This document shows positions 26,772 through 35,738 of a DNA stretch of 64,000 nucleotides, piece after piece. Source of the DNA: an uncultured Lachnospiraceae bacterium (GTDB lineage Bacteria > Bacillota > Clostridia > Lachnospirales > Lachnospiraceae); NCBI GenBank assembly GCA_900551115.1, contig URUY01000008.1, positions 56,580 through 120,579 on the forward strand, written 5' to 3'. A model generated the notes under the pieces. The model was not told the origin of the DNA. It ran no database searches and saw only the letters and a program-made list of their open reading frames with translations. The stretch's first letter is position 1. The number at the start of each line of letters is the position of its first letter. A program made the translations under genes and the position numbers.

Positions 26772-27341
26772 CTACCTCTTTCCGTTAAAATGATTCATAG
26801 CAGCATCCATACCGTCCGCAAGAATCATGCGAATGGCATCTGCCGCCTCCTTTGCCGCACCATCCATCAGCTTTCTTTCGTCCGAAGTAAAATGCCCCAG
26901 CACATAATCAGCCAAATCATAGCCCTTGGGCTTTTCCCCTACACCCATTTTAACTCTTTGGAATTCATCATGACCCAAATGGGAAATAATATTCTTTAAG
27001 CCGTTATGCCCTCCGGCACTGCCCTTTTTTCGCAGCCTGAGCTGCCCGGGTGCAAGACTGATATCGTCTGAAATAACGATAAGCTCCTCTTTCTCGTCTA
27101 TCTTATAATAATCAATTAATTCCCGCACGCTTTCACCGCTTAAATTCATATAGGTCTGGGGCTTTGCCAAAATTACCTTCTGTCCCCCAATATAGCCTTT
27201 TCCGATAATGGCCTTGTGCTTTTTTTCAAGAACACCTATGTTCTCCTGCTCTGCTAATGTTTCTATGACATCAAATCCGATATTATGTCTGGTATTCGCA
27301 TAATCGCGTCCCGGATTTCCTAATCCTATAATCAAATACAT
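26772..27341 (-). CDS. pth: Peptidyl-tRNA hydrolase
   Basis: Frees tRNA from dropped-off peptidyl-tRNA. The 189-residue protein starts MYLIIGLGNPGRDYANTRHN, which includes the catalytic histidine of the TRHN block, and later has PQTYMNLSGESV and SAGGHNGLKNI. A longer frame extends upstream to 27443, but the ATG at 27341 follows CGGAGGGCAGCGAAT and gives the canonical N-terminus. pth and mfd are neighbours in many Firmicutes, here three bases apart. Confidence 0.97.
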   Translation of the reverse strand: MYLIIGLGNPGRDYANTRHNIGFDVIETLAEQENIGVLEKKHKAIIGKGYIGGQKVILAKPQTYMNLSGESVRELIDYYKIDEKEELIVISDDISLAPGQLRLRKKGSAGGHNGLKNIISHLGHDEFQRVKMGVGEKPKGYDLADYVLGHFTSDERKLMDGAAKEAADAIRMILADGMDAAMNHFNGKR

Positions 27342-27404
27342 ATTCGCTGCCCTCCGGGTATAGTATAGCATTCTCCGCAAATATCTTGCAAGGAAATTCA
27401 AAGC

Positions 27405-27476
27405 TTGCATTTTTCCGGCACCTTCCCTGTATCTTCCCTGCATCTTTTCGGCATCTTCCCTGCATCTTTCCTTTCT
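27405..27476 (-). repeat. Short direct repeats upstream of pth
   Basis: The minus strand between the spoVG terminator and pth has about four imperfect copies of a GATGCAGGGAA-type unit, with periods of 11 and 22 bases. The strand can be read through as basic peptide but has no good start. Its role is unknown; it lies in the pth leader. Confidence 0.6.
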
Positions 27477-27497
27477 TTCAGACCTCAGAGGCCATTC

Positions 27498-27524
27498 AAA
27501 AAGGGACGCCTCTGCGTCCCTTTT
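27498..27524 (-). terminator. Terminator after spoVG
   Basis: GGGACGC-AGAG-GCGTCCC, a perfect 7-bp stem flanked by A-rich and T-rich sequence (TTTTTG on the minus strand). The flanks make it usable in both directions, but only the spoVG transcript runs into it. Confidence 0.9.
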
Positions 27525-27541
27525 ATCTGTACCGTTCGTTG

Positions 27542-27811
27542 TTACTCCTCCGGTTCAAGCAATGCTTTTTCATAGCCTTCCAGAATAATTCTCTGAATAG
27601 AATCTCTGGTTTCGGAGTTAATGGGATGTGCAATATCCCGGTATTCCCCGTCTGTCGCTTTTTTACTGGGCATTGCAATAAACAATCCTTTTTCTCCTTC
27701 TATTACCTTGATATCATGTACAACAAATTCATCATCAATGGTAATAGATACAATAGCTCTCATTTTTCCCTCTTTCGTGATCTTGCGGACACGAACATCT
27801 GTTATCTGCAT
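27542..27811 (-). CDS. spoVG: Septation/regulatory protein SpoVG
   Basis: A small nucleic-acid-binding protein that affects septation during sporulation and other regulons. The 89-residue sequence MQITDVRVRKITKEGKMRAI, followed by KVIEGEKGLFIAMPSK and YRDIAHPI, matches the family end to end. AAGGGGGAATACACAC precedes the ATG. It starts 25 bases after glgD stops on the same strand, so some transcript may come through from glgCD; a perfect terminator follows. Confidence 0.96.
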   Translation of the reverse strand: MQITDVRVRKITKEGKMRAIVSITIDDEFVVHDIKVIEGEKGLFIAMPSKKATDGEYRDIAHPINSETRDSIQRIILEGYEKALLEPEE

Positions 27812-27836
27812 GTGTGTATTCCCCCTTAGGCAATCG

Positions 27837-28961
27837 TTAAATTACATATCTTTCGTCACGTTCTATCACTATCTTGATACCATCTTCACCGACATGGTAG
27901 GAGTTTGCCCTGATTGTATCCCGGCTCTCCACAATGCAGTTTTCAATGTGTGTGTTATCCCCAATATATACATCATTCAAAATGATAGAATTTTTAATGT
28001 AACAATTGTTTCCAATATAACTCTTCTTAAAGACAACCGAATTTTCTACCACGCCGTTTACAATACAGCCGCTGGAAATCAGGCTGTTCTTAATCTGCGC
28101 TCCCACATTGTACTTGGCAGGGGGCAAATCATCTACCTTGGAATACACATCGGGATACTGCTTGAAGAAATAGTCGCGCACCTCCGGCTTTAAGAAATCC
28201 ATATTGGTATTGAAATAATCCTCAACAGACGCAATATTTCTCCAGTAGGATTTCATCTTATAACCGTATATACGTTTCATATCTTTGTAGCGAATCAGGA
28301 TATCCCTTACAAAATCATATCTGTCCTCTTCTGCACAGCGCTCAATCATTTCAATAAGCTGACGTCTTCTGATGACATAAATACCGCAGGAAACCGTATT
28401 GGTCTTAGCCACAATGGGCTTTTCTTCAAATTCTTCAATGCGGCATTCCTCATTCATCTTAATCGTACCGAAACGCTCTACATTGATGTGAGGCTCCATA
28501 TCCCTGCATACAACGGTAATATCTGCCTTTTTCTCGATATGGTATTCCAAAAGCCTGTTAAAATCCATTTTATAAACGCAGTCGCCGGAAGCAATTACCA
28601 CATATGGCTCATGGCTGTTTTTCAGGAAATGCAGATTCTGATAAATAGCGTCTGCCGTACCGCGGTACCAGTTGCTGTTGTCCGCAGTCACTGCCGGGGT
28701 AAGCACATATAAGCCGCCCTGCTTGCGTCCGAAATCCCACCATTTTGATGAGCTTAAGTGTTCATTTAAGCTGCGGGAATTGTACTGGGTAAATACCGCT
28801 ACCTTCTGAATCCTGGAATTGGACATATTGCTCAGTGCAAAGTCAATGCTGCGGTAGCTGCCTGCAATAGGCATCGCGCCGATAGCACGCTTCTGCGATA
28901 ATTCTTTCATCCGATGGTTGTTTCCACCTGCTAAAATAATTCCGATTGCTCTCACTGTCAT
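27837..28961 (-). CDS. glgD: Glycogen biosynthesis protein GlgD
   Basis: The regulatory partner of ADP-glucose pyrophosphorylase in Gram-positive bacteria. The 374-residue protein has a nucleotidyltransferase fold (IILAGGNNHRMKELSQKRA) with the sugar-nucleotide site altered from GlgC, and FALSNMSNSRIQKVAVFTQY. The C-terminal left-handed beta helix (about 290-370) has hexapeptide repeats such as YIGNNCYIKNSIILNDVYIG. Its ATG overlaps the glgC stop (ATGA), so the two subunits are made together. The subunit probably has little activity of its own (known for the family). Confidence 0.95.
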   Translation of the reverse strand: MTVRAIGIILAGGNNHRMKELSQKRAIGAMPIAGSYRSIDFALSNMSNSRIQKVAVFTQYNSRSLNEHLSSSKWWDFGRKQGGLYVLTPAVTADNSNWYRGTADAIYQNLHFLKNSHEPYVVIASGDCVYKMDFNRLLEYHIEKKADITVVCRDMEPHINVERFGTIKMNEECRIEEFEEKPIVAKTNTVSCGIYVIRRRQLIEMIERCAEEDRYDFVRDILIRYKDMKRIYGYKMKSYWRNIASVEDYFNTNMDFLKPEVRDYFFKQYPDVYSKVDDLPPAKYNVGAQIKNSLISSGCIVNGVVENSVVFKKSYIGNNCYIKNSIILNDVYIGDNTHIENCIVESRDTIRANSYHVGEDGIKIVIERDERYVI

Positions 28962-30226
28962 TCACCTGCCTTAATAAGAGTTTTACCACTTGCGAGAGTG
29001 GAATTTTCATAATCGTCTGCTGTCGTGATACCGGAAATAACCGTATTCTTTCCTACTGTAATACCGCCGGGAATCACACTCTTCTCTCCTACCGTTACAA
29101 TGCCGTGGTTGTAAATATGAGGGGCTGTGTCATTTTCAGCTTCCTCTCCTACACCTAACCGGACGCCGTCACCTATGGTAACATTTTCGGCTACAATCGC
29201 TTTATTTAATTCACAGCCTGCTTTTATACAGGTATTGTTCATAACAATAGAATCACGGATTACCGTATCTTTTCCTATGGTAACTCCGCAGCCGATAACG
29301 GAATTGTATACCTTACCGTAGATATCCGTACCTTCGCCGACAATACTGCGCTCCACAACACTGTCTTCAGATATATACTGCGGCGGCAGAATCTCACTCT
29401 TTGTATAGATTTTCCAGTATTCCTCATAAAGGTTAAACTCCGGAACAATATCTATCAGCTCCATATTGGCTTCCCAGTAAGAGCTAAGAGTACCTACATC
29501 CTTCCAATAACCGTTAAATTCGTATGCATACAAAGGCTGTCCCTTTTCATGGCAGTAAGGAATGATATGCTTTCCAAAGTCCAAAGCCGGCTGCTCTGCC
29601 TTTGCGATAAGCGCTTCCTTTAAGGTCTTCCAGTTGAAAATATAGATACCCATGCTTGCGAGATTGCTTCTGGGATTTGCCGGTTTTTCCTCAAAATCCT
29701 GAATCTTGCGGTCCTCGTCTGCGATAATAATGCCGAAACGGCTTGCTTCCTCAATGGGAACCGGCATGACTGCAATAGTAACCTCTGCGCCGTTCGCCTT
29801 ATGGAAATCCAGCATTACCTCATAATCCATTTTGTAAATATGATCTCCGGAGAGAATCAGCACGTATTCGGGATTAAAGCTTTCCATATAATCAATATTC
29901 TGATAAATGGCATTTGCCGTACCTGTATACCACTCGCTGTTGGCGCTCTTTTCATAGGGCGGCAACACCGTCACGCCGCCGATATTCCTGTCAAGATCCC
30001 ATGGAATGCCAATACCGATATGGGTATTCAGCCGAAGGGGCTGATACTGTGTCAGAACACCTACCGTGTCCACGCCCGAATTGATACAATTGCTGAGCGG
30101 AAAATCGATGATACGGTATTTACCGCCGAAGGCAACTGCTGGTTTTGCTACTTTGGATGTGAGAACACCCAGGCGGCTTCCCTGTCCGCCAGCCAGTAAC
30201 ATGGCAATCATTTCTTTTTTAATCAT
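28958..30226 (-). CDS. glgC: Glucose-1-phosphate adenylyltransferase
   Basis: Makes ADP-glucose from ATP and glucose-1-phosphate, the committed step of glycogen synthesis. The 422-residue protein has the pyrophosphorylase block AGGQGSRLGVLTSKVAKPAV, the substrate block FPLSNCINSG, and the C-terminal beta helix with hexapeptide repeats (about 290-400). GAGGTGATAAC precedes the ATG. It forms an operon with glgD. The breakdown enzyme glgP is at the left edge of the window, so the cell can both make and use glycogen. Confidence 0.97.
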   Translation of the reverse strand: MIKKEMIAMLLAGGQGSRLGVLTSKVAKPAVAFGGKYRIIDFPLSNCINSGVDTVGVLTQYQPLRLNTHIGIGIPWDLDRNIGGVTVLPPYEKSANSEWYTGTANAIYQNIDYMESFNPEYVLILSGDHIYKMDYEVMLDFHKANGAEVTIAVMPVPIEEASRFGIIIADEDRKIQDFEEKPANPRSNLASMGIYIFNWKTLKEALIAKAEQPALDFGKHIIPYCHEKGQPLYAYEFNGYWKDVGTLSSYWEANMELIDIVPEFNLYEEYWKIYTKSEILPPQYISEDSVVERSIVGEGTDIYGKVYNSVIGCGVTIGKDTVIRDSIVMNNTCIKAGCELNKAIVAENVTIGDGVRLGVGEEAENDTAPHIYNHGIVTVGEKSVIPGGITVGKNTVISGITTADDYENSTLASGKTLIKAGE

Positions 30227-30274
30227 GTTATCACCTCATACAACTAGTCTTTAACAGGTATAATGTTTAGGGCT

Positions 30275-30303
30275 ATTATAACATACCATTTACAAAAAGT
30301 GAA
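30275..30303 (-). promoter_or_regulatory. Promoter of glgCD
   Basis: On the minus strand, TTCACT (30298-30303), 17 bases and TATAAT (30275-30280), about 50 bases before the glgC ATG. The -35 is 4 of 6 to consensus. Confidence 0.65.
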
Positions 30304-30488
30304 TCATTATTACAAAATAATCGTGTATTTTTTGCATTTTTTATGTCTATTTTTTACATTTTATCCTTTTTTGTGCATTTTGTTTTGTGTATTTTAACCA
30401 TTTTGTGAAATATTTGGCTTTTTGCGGTTATACATTTTAGCTTATCTGACTTTTAATGGAAATTTTTTCACTTAAATGCATTTACTAT
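30304..30488. other. AT-rich divergent intergenic region, no gene seen
   Basis: Between the divergent glgC and murC promoters lies about 185 bases of very AT-rich sequence with repeated TTTTT/CATTTT runs. I see no open reading frame, hairpin or repeat beyond the T-tracts. It may be an UP-element-like or bent-DNA region for both promoters. Confidence 0.6.
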
Positions 30489-30517
30489 TTGTTTTTTACC
30501 GCACAAATGCGTATAAT
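30489..30517 (+). promoter_or_regulatory. Promoter of murC
   Basis: TTGTTT (30489-30494), 17 bases and TATAAT (30512-30517), 52 bases before the murC ATG. Confidence 0.8.
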
Positions 30518-30568
30518 ATATGAGTACCTTTACGGGTTACTAAAAAAAGGAAAACAGGAAGTGTCATT

Positions 30569-31948
30569 ATGTATCAGATTGATTTTAATCACCCGGTTCA
30601 CATATACTTTGTAGGCATCGGCGGCATCAGCATGAGCGGACTCGCCGAAGTACTTCATGCGGAGGGGTTTACAGTCACCGGCTCCGACAGGCAGAAATCA
30701 GCCCTGACAAAAGCTCTGGAGGAAAAGGGCATCACCGTTTTTTACGGACAGAGAAAGGGCAACATTACGCCCGATATCGACTGCGCCGTTTTTACCAGCG
30801 CCATCCATCCTGACAATGCGGAATATATTGCCGTAAAGGAGCTTCATATTCCCAGCCTGACCCGCGCCGAACTTTTGGGACAGATGATGAAAAATTATCA
30901 GACTCCCATCGCCATCAGCGGTACTCACGGAAAAACAACCACTACCTCCATGGTATCCGAAATCCTGCTTCATGCAGATTTGGATCCCACCCTGTCCATC
31001 GGCGGCATTTTAAAATCCATCGGCGGCAATATCCGAGTCGGCCATTCCGAATATTTTGTGACCGAAGCCTGCGAATATACCAACAGCTTTTTAAGCTTCT
31101 TTCCCAAAATCGGAATGATTCTTAATATAGAAGAAGACCATTTGGATTTCTTTAAAGACCTTGCGGATATCCGAAATTCCTTCCGGCGTTTTGCAGGTCT
31201 GCTCCCGCAGGACGGCGCCCTGATTATAAACGGCGATATTCCACGCCTTTCGGAGCTTATTAAGGACCTTCCCTGTAAAATAATTACCTTCGGCAGCTCC
31301 CCTGCCTGTGATTACTATCCCACGGACATTACCTTTAACGAAACGGGCTGTCCTTCCTTCACCCTGCATGGCCCCCTTGGCAAAACGCTTGCGATAACCC
31401 TTGGGGTTCCCGGTGAACACAATGTATACAATGCACTTGCTTCCCTTGCATTATCCGAGCTTTTGCAGATTCCTGATGACGCGGCCATAAAAGCTCTGGC
31501 TGCCTTTCACGGCACTGACAGACGTTTTGAATATAAAGGCTGTATCGGCGGTGTTACTATAATAGATGATTATGCACACCACCCCACAGAAATTACTGCA
31601 ACTTTAAAAGCAGCGGCAAACTATCCCCACAACAGCATCTGGTGCGTATTTCAGCCCCATACTTATTCAAGGACCAAGGCTTTTATGAAAGAATTTGCAG
31701 AAGCCCTCTCCCTTGCCGATAAGGTAGTGCTGACAGATATATATGCCTCCAGAGAAACTGACAATCTGGGTATCAGTTCCAAAACCCTGCAAAAGGAAGT
31801 AGAAAAAGCAGGCTGTGAATGCTATTACTTCCCCACTTTTGATGAAATTGAAAATTTTTTATTGCAGAATTGTATCAACGGGGACCTGTTGATAACTATG
31901 GGAGCCGGAGATGTGCTGAAAATCGGAGAAAGTCTCCTTGGAATTTAG
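30569..31948 (+). CDS. murC: UDP-N-acetylmuramate-L-alanine ligase
   Basis: Adds L-alanine to UDP-MurNAc in the cytoplasm, the first peptide step of peptidoglycan synthesis. The 459-residue protein has the nucleotide block VGIGGISMSGLAEVLHAEG near the start, the ATP-binding P-loop GTHGKTTTTSM (about residue 117), EEDHLDFFKD, and DDYAHHPTEITATL, all MurC-diagnostic. It stands away from the usual mur cluster, as is common in Clostridia, and has its own promoter. The stop is followed by a hairpin that shares sequence with the DnaA-box cluster. Confidence 0.97.
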   Translation: MYQIDFNHPVHIYFVGIGGISMSGLAEVLHAEGFTVTGSDRQKSALTKALEEKGITVFYGQRKGNITPDIDCAVFTSAIHPDNAEYIAVKELHIPSLTRAELLGQMMKNYQTPIAISGTHGKTTTTSMVSEILLHADLDPTLSIGGILKSIGGNIRVGHSEYFVTEACEYTNSFLSFFPKIGMILNIEEDHLDFFKDLADIRNSFRRFAGLLPQDGALIINGDIPRLSELIKDLPCKIITFGSSPACDYYPTDITFNETGCPSFTLHGPLGKTLAITLGVPGEHNVYNALASLALSELLQIPDDAAIKALAAFHGTDRRFEYKGCIGGVTIIDDYAHHPTEITATLKAAANYPHNSIWCVFQPHTYSRTKAFMKEFAEALSLADKVVLTDIYASRETDNLGISSKTLQKEVEKAGCECYYFPTFDEIENFLLQNCINGDLLITMGAGDVLKIGESLLGI

Positions 31949-32118
31949 TTATCCACAATATCCACAATTTTTACGGTGTTTGTCCATCCTGAAAATTGTG
32001 GATATTTTTCATTTTAACGTGGATATTTTTCATACTCTTAAAGCTACATTTTTACGCTAAAATACGCGCAAAATACAAATATATTTTTTTGTCATCCACA
32101 TTTTCCACATTATCCACA
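31949..32118. promoter_or_regulatory. Cluster of DnaA-box-like sequences before the dnaD gene
   Basis: Perfect TTATCCACA boxes lie at 31949-31957 and 32110-32118. Related nonamers lie at 31958-31966 (ATATCCACA), 31997-32005 (TGTGGATAT, reverse), 32018-32026 (CGTGGATAT, reverse), 32092-32100 (TCATCCACA) and 32101-32109 (TTTTCCACA). The last three run head to tail without gaps. The 170-base stretch is AT-rich. It lies just upstream of two replication-initiation genes, which suggests DnaA-dependent control or DnaA titration. Confidence 0.72.
31957..32010 (+). terminator. Inverted repeat after murC, likely terminator
   Basis: AATATCCACAATTTT and AAAATTGTGGATATT form a perfect 15-bp stem around a 20-base loop, followed by TTTTTC. 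The stem is AT-rich but long enough to act as a terminator. Each arm also contains a DnaA-box-like ATATCCACA, so the element may serve two purposes. Confidence 0.65.
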
Positions 32119-32240
32119 GCTTTTGCAAATCCAGTATTTTCAAGGGTTTGCAGAATAATGCCTATTCCTTTTTCAAAAATAATATGTTATACTTGTCCTT
32201 GCTAAAATTACCGGCGGGAAACGCAAAAAGACCAGAATGG

Positions 32241-33347
32241 ATGAGTAAAAATATGGGGCAGTTTACAATTTACAGGGATGACTATGTGGATTCAACCATC
32301 ATCTCCAACAGGTTTATCGATGAGTATATGAAGGATGCCAATGATGCGCAGATAAAGGTTTACCTGTATCTTATCCGCATGATGAGCGCAAACCTTTCTA
32401 CCAGTGTGTCCGAAATTGCGGACAAGTTTAATCATACGGAAAAGGATGTTATACGCGCGCTCAAATATTGGGAAAAAAATTGCCTGCTTTCTCTCGAATA
32501 TGATGAGGCCAAGGTCCTGACCGGTATTCACTTAAAGGACTTATGCAAAAAGGAAGCCGCCGGCCAGGGGACAGCCGCTGCCCTGCAGGGTTCTGCAGCG
32601 CCGCAGGATACGCCTGCACCACTGCCTGTGTCTAAAGCCGCTGCGCCCGCACCCGTAGTAACCATCCTTTCAAAGACCTCCGAGGATTTTTCCAAGCCCA
32701 CCTATTCTGCAGATGATTTACGGGCCTTTAAAAATCAGGAAAACACCGCACAGCTTCTTTTTGTTGCGGAATCCTATATCGGACGTCCCATCAGTGCAAG
32801 TGAAATGAAATCCATCCTGTATTTTTCCGATTGCCTGCACTTTTCCGATGACCTGATTGATTATTTAATCCAGTACTGCGTAGACCGCGGCAAAAAGGAT
32901 TTCAAATACATAGAAGCCGTTGCCCTGAATTGGGCACAGTCCGGCATCAGCACACCCAAACAGGCGGAAAAATTTTCCTCCAAATACGACAAATCTGTTT
33001 ACACTATAATGAAGGATTTGGGCAAGAGCAACGCTCCCACTTCCAAGGAAATAGAGTATATTAACCGTTGGATTAAAGATTACGGCTTTTCCGCAGACAT
33101 CATTTCCGAAGCCTGCGAACGCACGGTTCTCGCCACGGACAGCCACCGTTTTGAATATGCGGAGGGCATCTTAAGCAGTTGGAAAAAAGAAAATGTCCGC
33201 CGCAAATCAGATATTCAGCGTATAGACGAACTGTATCAGAAACGCAGACAGACAAAGACTGCCGTTCCTGCCACCAACCGCTTTAACCAATTCTCTCAAA
33301 GAGACTATGATTTTGAAGAACTGGAAGCAAAGCTGCTCAGTAAATAA
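32241..33347 (+). CDS. DnaD-domain replication initiation protein
   Basis: A primosome-type protein that in Bacillus links DnaA at the origin to helicase loading. The N-terminal part (about 1-95) is a winged helix (FIDEYMKDANDAQIKVYLYL, then SVSEIADKFNHTEKDVIRAL). A low-complexity Ala/Pro linker (about 105-140) leads to DnaB_2-type helical domains (about 170-330), with YIGRPISASEMKSILYF and YIEAVALNWAQSGISTPKQA typical of DnaD. The start is uncertain: the frame opens at 32148, but the ATG at 32241 (368 residues) gives the expected domain start; neither has a strong ribosome binding site. It is 11 bases before a DnaI/DnaC-like gene. Confidence 0.88.
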   Translation: MSKNMGQFTIYRDDYVDSTIISNRFIDEYMKDANDAQIKVYLYLIRMMSANLSTSVSEIADKFNHTEKDVIRALKYWEKNCLLSLEYDEAKVLTGIHLKDLCKKEAAGQGTAAALQGSAAPQDTPAPLPVSKAAAPAPVVTILSKTSEDFSKPTYSADDLRAFKNQENTAQLLFVAESYIGRPISASEMKSILYFSDCLHFSDDLIDYLIQYCVDRGKKDFKYIEAVALNWAQSGISTPKQAEKFSSKYDKSVYTIMKDLGKSNAPTSKEIEYINRWIKDYGFSADIISEACERTVLATDSHRFEYAEGILSSWKKENVRRKSDIQRIDELYQKRRQTKTAVPATNRFNQFSQRDYDFEELEAKLLSK

Positions 33348-33358
33348 AGGAGTTTAAC

Positions 33359-34315
33359 GTGACATTAGCCAATTCACAATACGATGCCATACAACGCAGT
33401 TATGACGCTACGCAGCTTAAAAACCGGCGGATACTGGAAAAACGCAGGGCCGAGGTTTATGCCAGCTGTCCTGCCTATGAAGAAGCAGCCGGAAAAGTAG
33501 CATCCCTGTCCGTAGAATACGGCAGACGCCTTTTAGAAGGCGACCCCGATGCCAAAAAGGACTATCACGAAGCGCTCTCGGCTCTTTCCGCGCAGAAAGC
33601 CACGCTGCTTTCCGATGCCGGATTTCCTGCCGACTATTTGGAGCCGGTCTATGACTGTCCCGACTGTCTGGACACCGGCTACACAGACGGACGCCGCTGC
33701 CACTGCTTTGAGCAGAAAATCATTAATTTTCTTTATATGCAGAGCAATCTTAAGGAGCTTTTAGCTTCCGAAAACTTTTCTGCCCTGTCCTACAAATATT
33801 ATCAGGGTGACGACCTTGCTAATTTCAAAAAAGCGGTTGAAACCAGTTTGTCTTTTATAAAGAATTTTCATTCCGACTACCAGAACCTTCTGTTTTACGG
33901 CGCAGTAGGAACCGGAAAATCCTTTCTTTCCAACTGTATTGCCCGAGAAATGCTCAATCAGGGGTATTCCGTGATTTATTTTTCCGCAACAGGATTGTTC
34001 AATCTGCTTTCCCGGTATTCTTTTGATGCCGCAAACAAAGAAATGCTTTACAAAACCTATGAAGACCTATACAATTGTGACTTGGTGATTATAGATGATT
34101 TGGGAACAGAATTATCCAACAGTTTTACGAATTCCCAGTTCTTTTCTTTTTTAAACGAAAGGCATCTGCGTAAAAAATCTGTTCTTATTTCAACAAATCT
34201 TAGTCTTGAAGAGTTAAAGGTTCTGTATTCAGAGCGTATTTTCTCCAGACTCACCAGTAATTTTACGTTCCGCAAGCTGTCGGGACCGGATATCAGAACC
34301 TGTAAAAACATATAA
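33359..34315 (+). CDS. DnaI/DnaC-like helicase loader ATPase
   Basis: An AAA+ ATPase that loads the replicative helicase. The 318-residue protein has a helical N-terminal domain, then a cysteine cluster (CPDCLDTGYTDGRRCHC, about residues 100-117) that likely binds zinc as in DnaI, then the AAA+ domain with Walker A GAVGTGKSFLSNCIA (about residue 180) and Walker B LVIIDDLGTE (about 243). The start is a GTG behind AAAGGAGTTTAAC. It is translated from the same transcript as the DnaD-domain gene, the usual Clostridia arrangement. Confidence 0.92.
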   Translation: MTLANSQYDAIQRSYDATQLKNRRILEKRRAEVYASCPAYEEAAGKVASLSVEYGRRLLEGDPDAKKDYHEALSALSAQKATLLSDAGFPADYLEPVYDCPDCLDTGYTDGRRCHCFEQKIINFLYMQSNLKELLASENFSALSYKYYQGDDLANFKKAVETSLSFIKNFHSDYQNLLFYGAVGTGKSFLSNCIAREMLNQGYSVIYFSATGLFNLLSRYSFDAANKEMLYKTYEDLYNCDLVIIDDLGTELSNSFTNSQFFSFLNERHLRKKSVLISTNLSLEELKVLYSERIFSRLTSNFTFRKLSGPDIRTCKNI

Positions 34316-34350
34316 ATGATATAACTAATGGAAAGTGAGGACTTTATTTC

Positions 34351-35535
34351 ATGGGAAATCGAGAAGAAAAGCGTAATTTGGAGACCATCCCCGTAGGCAG
34401 TCTCGGCATGATTGCTTTGGAGGGCTGCAGACCGCTGGGCGAGAAAATTGACCAATACCTGGTAAAATGGAGAACCGAACGCGAAAGTGAGCATAAGGAC
34501 AGCCTTGCTTTTTCCGGCTACCAGCGCCCCTCCTATCTTCTTAACGCAAAAGTTCCCCGTTTCGGCTCCGGGGAAGCTAAGGGTGTGATTTTGGAATCCG
34601 TGCGGGGAAGCGACTTGTACCTGCTTGTTGACGTTGCCAATTACAGCCTGACCTATTCACTCTGCGGTCACGAAAACCACATGTCTCCCGATGACCATTA
34701 TCAGGATTTAAAGCGTATTATTGCTGCTGTTGGCGGTAAAGCCAGAAGAATCACCGTTATCATGCCTTTCCTTTATGAGAGCAGGCAGCATAAGAGAACC
34801 GCAAGGGAATCTTTGGACTGCGCACTGGCCCTGCAGGAGCTTGTACGCATGGGCGTTGACAACATCATTACCTTTGATGCTCACGACCCCCGTGTACAGA
34901 ATGCAATTCCCCTGCACGGTTTTGAAACCGTACAGCCGGCATACCAGTTTATCAAAGGGCTTCTGCGCAATGTAAAAGGCCTGCAGCTTGATTCCGAACA
35001 CATGATGGTTATCAGCCCGGATGAAGGCGGTATGTCCCGTGCCATTTATATTGCAAACGTACTGGGGCTTGATATGGGCATGTTCTACAAACGCCGTGAT
35101 TATACGCGGGTGGTAAACGGACGCAATCCCATCGTTGCCCATGAATTTTTAGGTACCAGTGTAGAAGGCAAGGACATGATTATCATTGACGATATGATAT
35201 CCTCCGGTGAAAGCGTACTGGAGGTTGCAGCCGAACTCAAGGAACGCAAAGCAAATAAAATCTTTGTCTTTGCAACCTTCGGACTTTTTACCAACGGTCT
35301 TGACAAATTTGATAAAGCGTATGAAAACGGCATTATCGACAAGGTATTGACCACCAACCTGATTTATCAGACTGCTGACCTCTTAAGCCGCGACTGGTAT
35401 ATCAACTGCGATATGAGCAAATATATTGCCTATATCATTGATACCCTGAACCATGATTCTTCCATCAGTGACTTACTCAATCCTAACGAAAGAATCCAAA
35501 ATATTGTTTCCCGCTATAAAACCGGCGAGCTGTAA
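34351..35535 (+). CDS. prs: Ribose-phosphate pyrophosphokinase, long form
   Basis: Makes PRPP from ribose-5-phosphate and ATP for nucleotide, histidine and NAD synthesis. At 394 residues it is about 80 longer than the common 315-residue enzyme; the extra sequence is at the N-terminus and within the N-terminal half. The PRPP-binding loop IIIDDMISSGESVLEVA (about 275-292) is clear, as are the ATP/flexible-loop region FYKRRDYTRVVNG and PFLYESRQHKRTARE. It follows the helicase loader by 35 bases and may share its transcript. A strong terminator follows at 35564. Confidence 0.93.
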   Translation: MGNREEKRNLETIPVGSLGMIALEGCRPLGEKIDQYLVKWRTERESEHKDSLAFSGYQRPSYLLNAKVPRFGSGEAKGVILESVRGSDLYLLVDVANYSLTYSLCGHENHMSPDDHYQDLKRIIAAVGGKARRITVIMPFLYESRQHKRTARESLDCALALQELVRMGVDNIITFDAHDPRVQNAIPLHGFETVQPAYQFIKGLLRNVKGLQLDSEHMMVISPDEGGMSRAIYIANVLGLDMGMFYKRRDYTRVVNGRNPIVAHEFLGTSVEGKDMIIIDDMISSGESVLEVAAELKERKANKIFVFATFGLFTNGLDKFDKAYENGIIDKVLTTNLIYQTADLLSRDWYINCDMSKYIAYIIDTLNHDSSISDLLNPNERIQNIVSRYKTGEL

Positions 35536-35563
35536 GCCCTCAGGTATTCTCAATATACAGATA

Positions 35564-35621
35564 CAAAAGCACCCACAGGAAATCTTCTTTTATAAAAAAG
35601 CTTTCCTATGGGTGCTTTTAT
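35564..35621 (+). terminator. Terminator after prs
   Basis: AAAAGCACCCA(C)AGGAAA pairs with TTTCCTATGGGTGCTTTT, with a loop of about 20 bases and T-rich sequence on the 3' side. One pair is bulged. Confidence 0.87.
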
Positions 35622-35662
35622 GTATTTCTCTATTCCTATTGTATACCTGCATCTTTTTTAGG

Positions 35663-35715
35663 TTGACATTTCTTTCTTTTAAATGTACACTCGTTTTGTT
35701 ATTAAGTTTACATTT
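35663..35715 (+). promoter_or_regulatory. bioY promoter with BirA-type operator
   Basis: TTGACA (35663-35668), 17 bases and TACACT (35686-35691). An inverted repeat, AAATGTACAC (35681-35690) and GTTTACATTT (35706-35715), is separated by 15 bases and matches the known BirA pattern TGTnAAC-N14-16-GTTnACA in all but one base. Its left arm overlaps the -10. Biotin excess would let BirA repress bioY. Confidence 0.85.
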
Positions 35716-35738
35716 ATAGAAAGGATTTGATACCTAAT

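Noticed and set aside
31949..32118. A chromosomal origin
   Set aside because: No dnaA, dnaN or rpmH gene is present, and the region lies between murC and dnaD; boxes alone do not make an origin.
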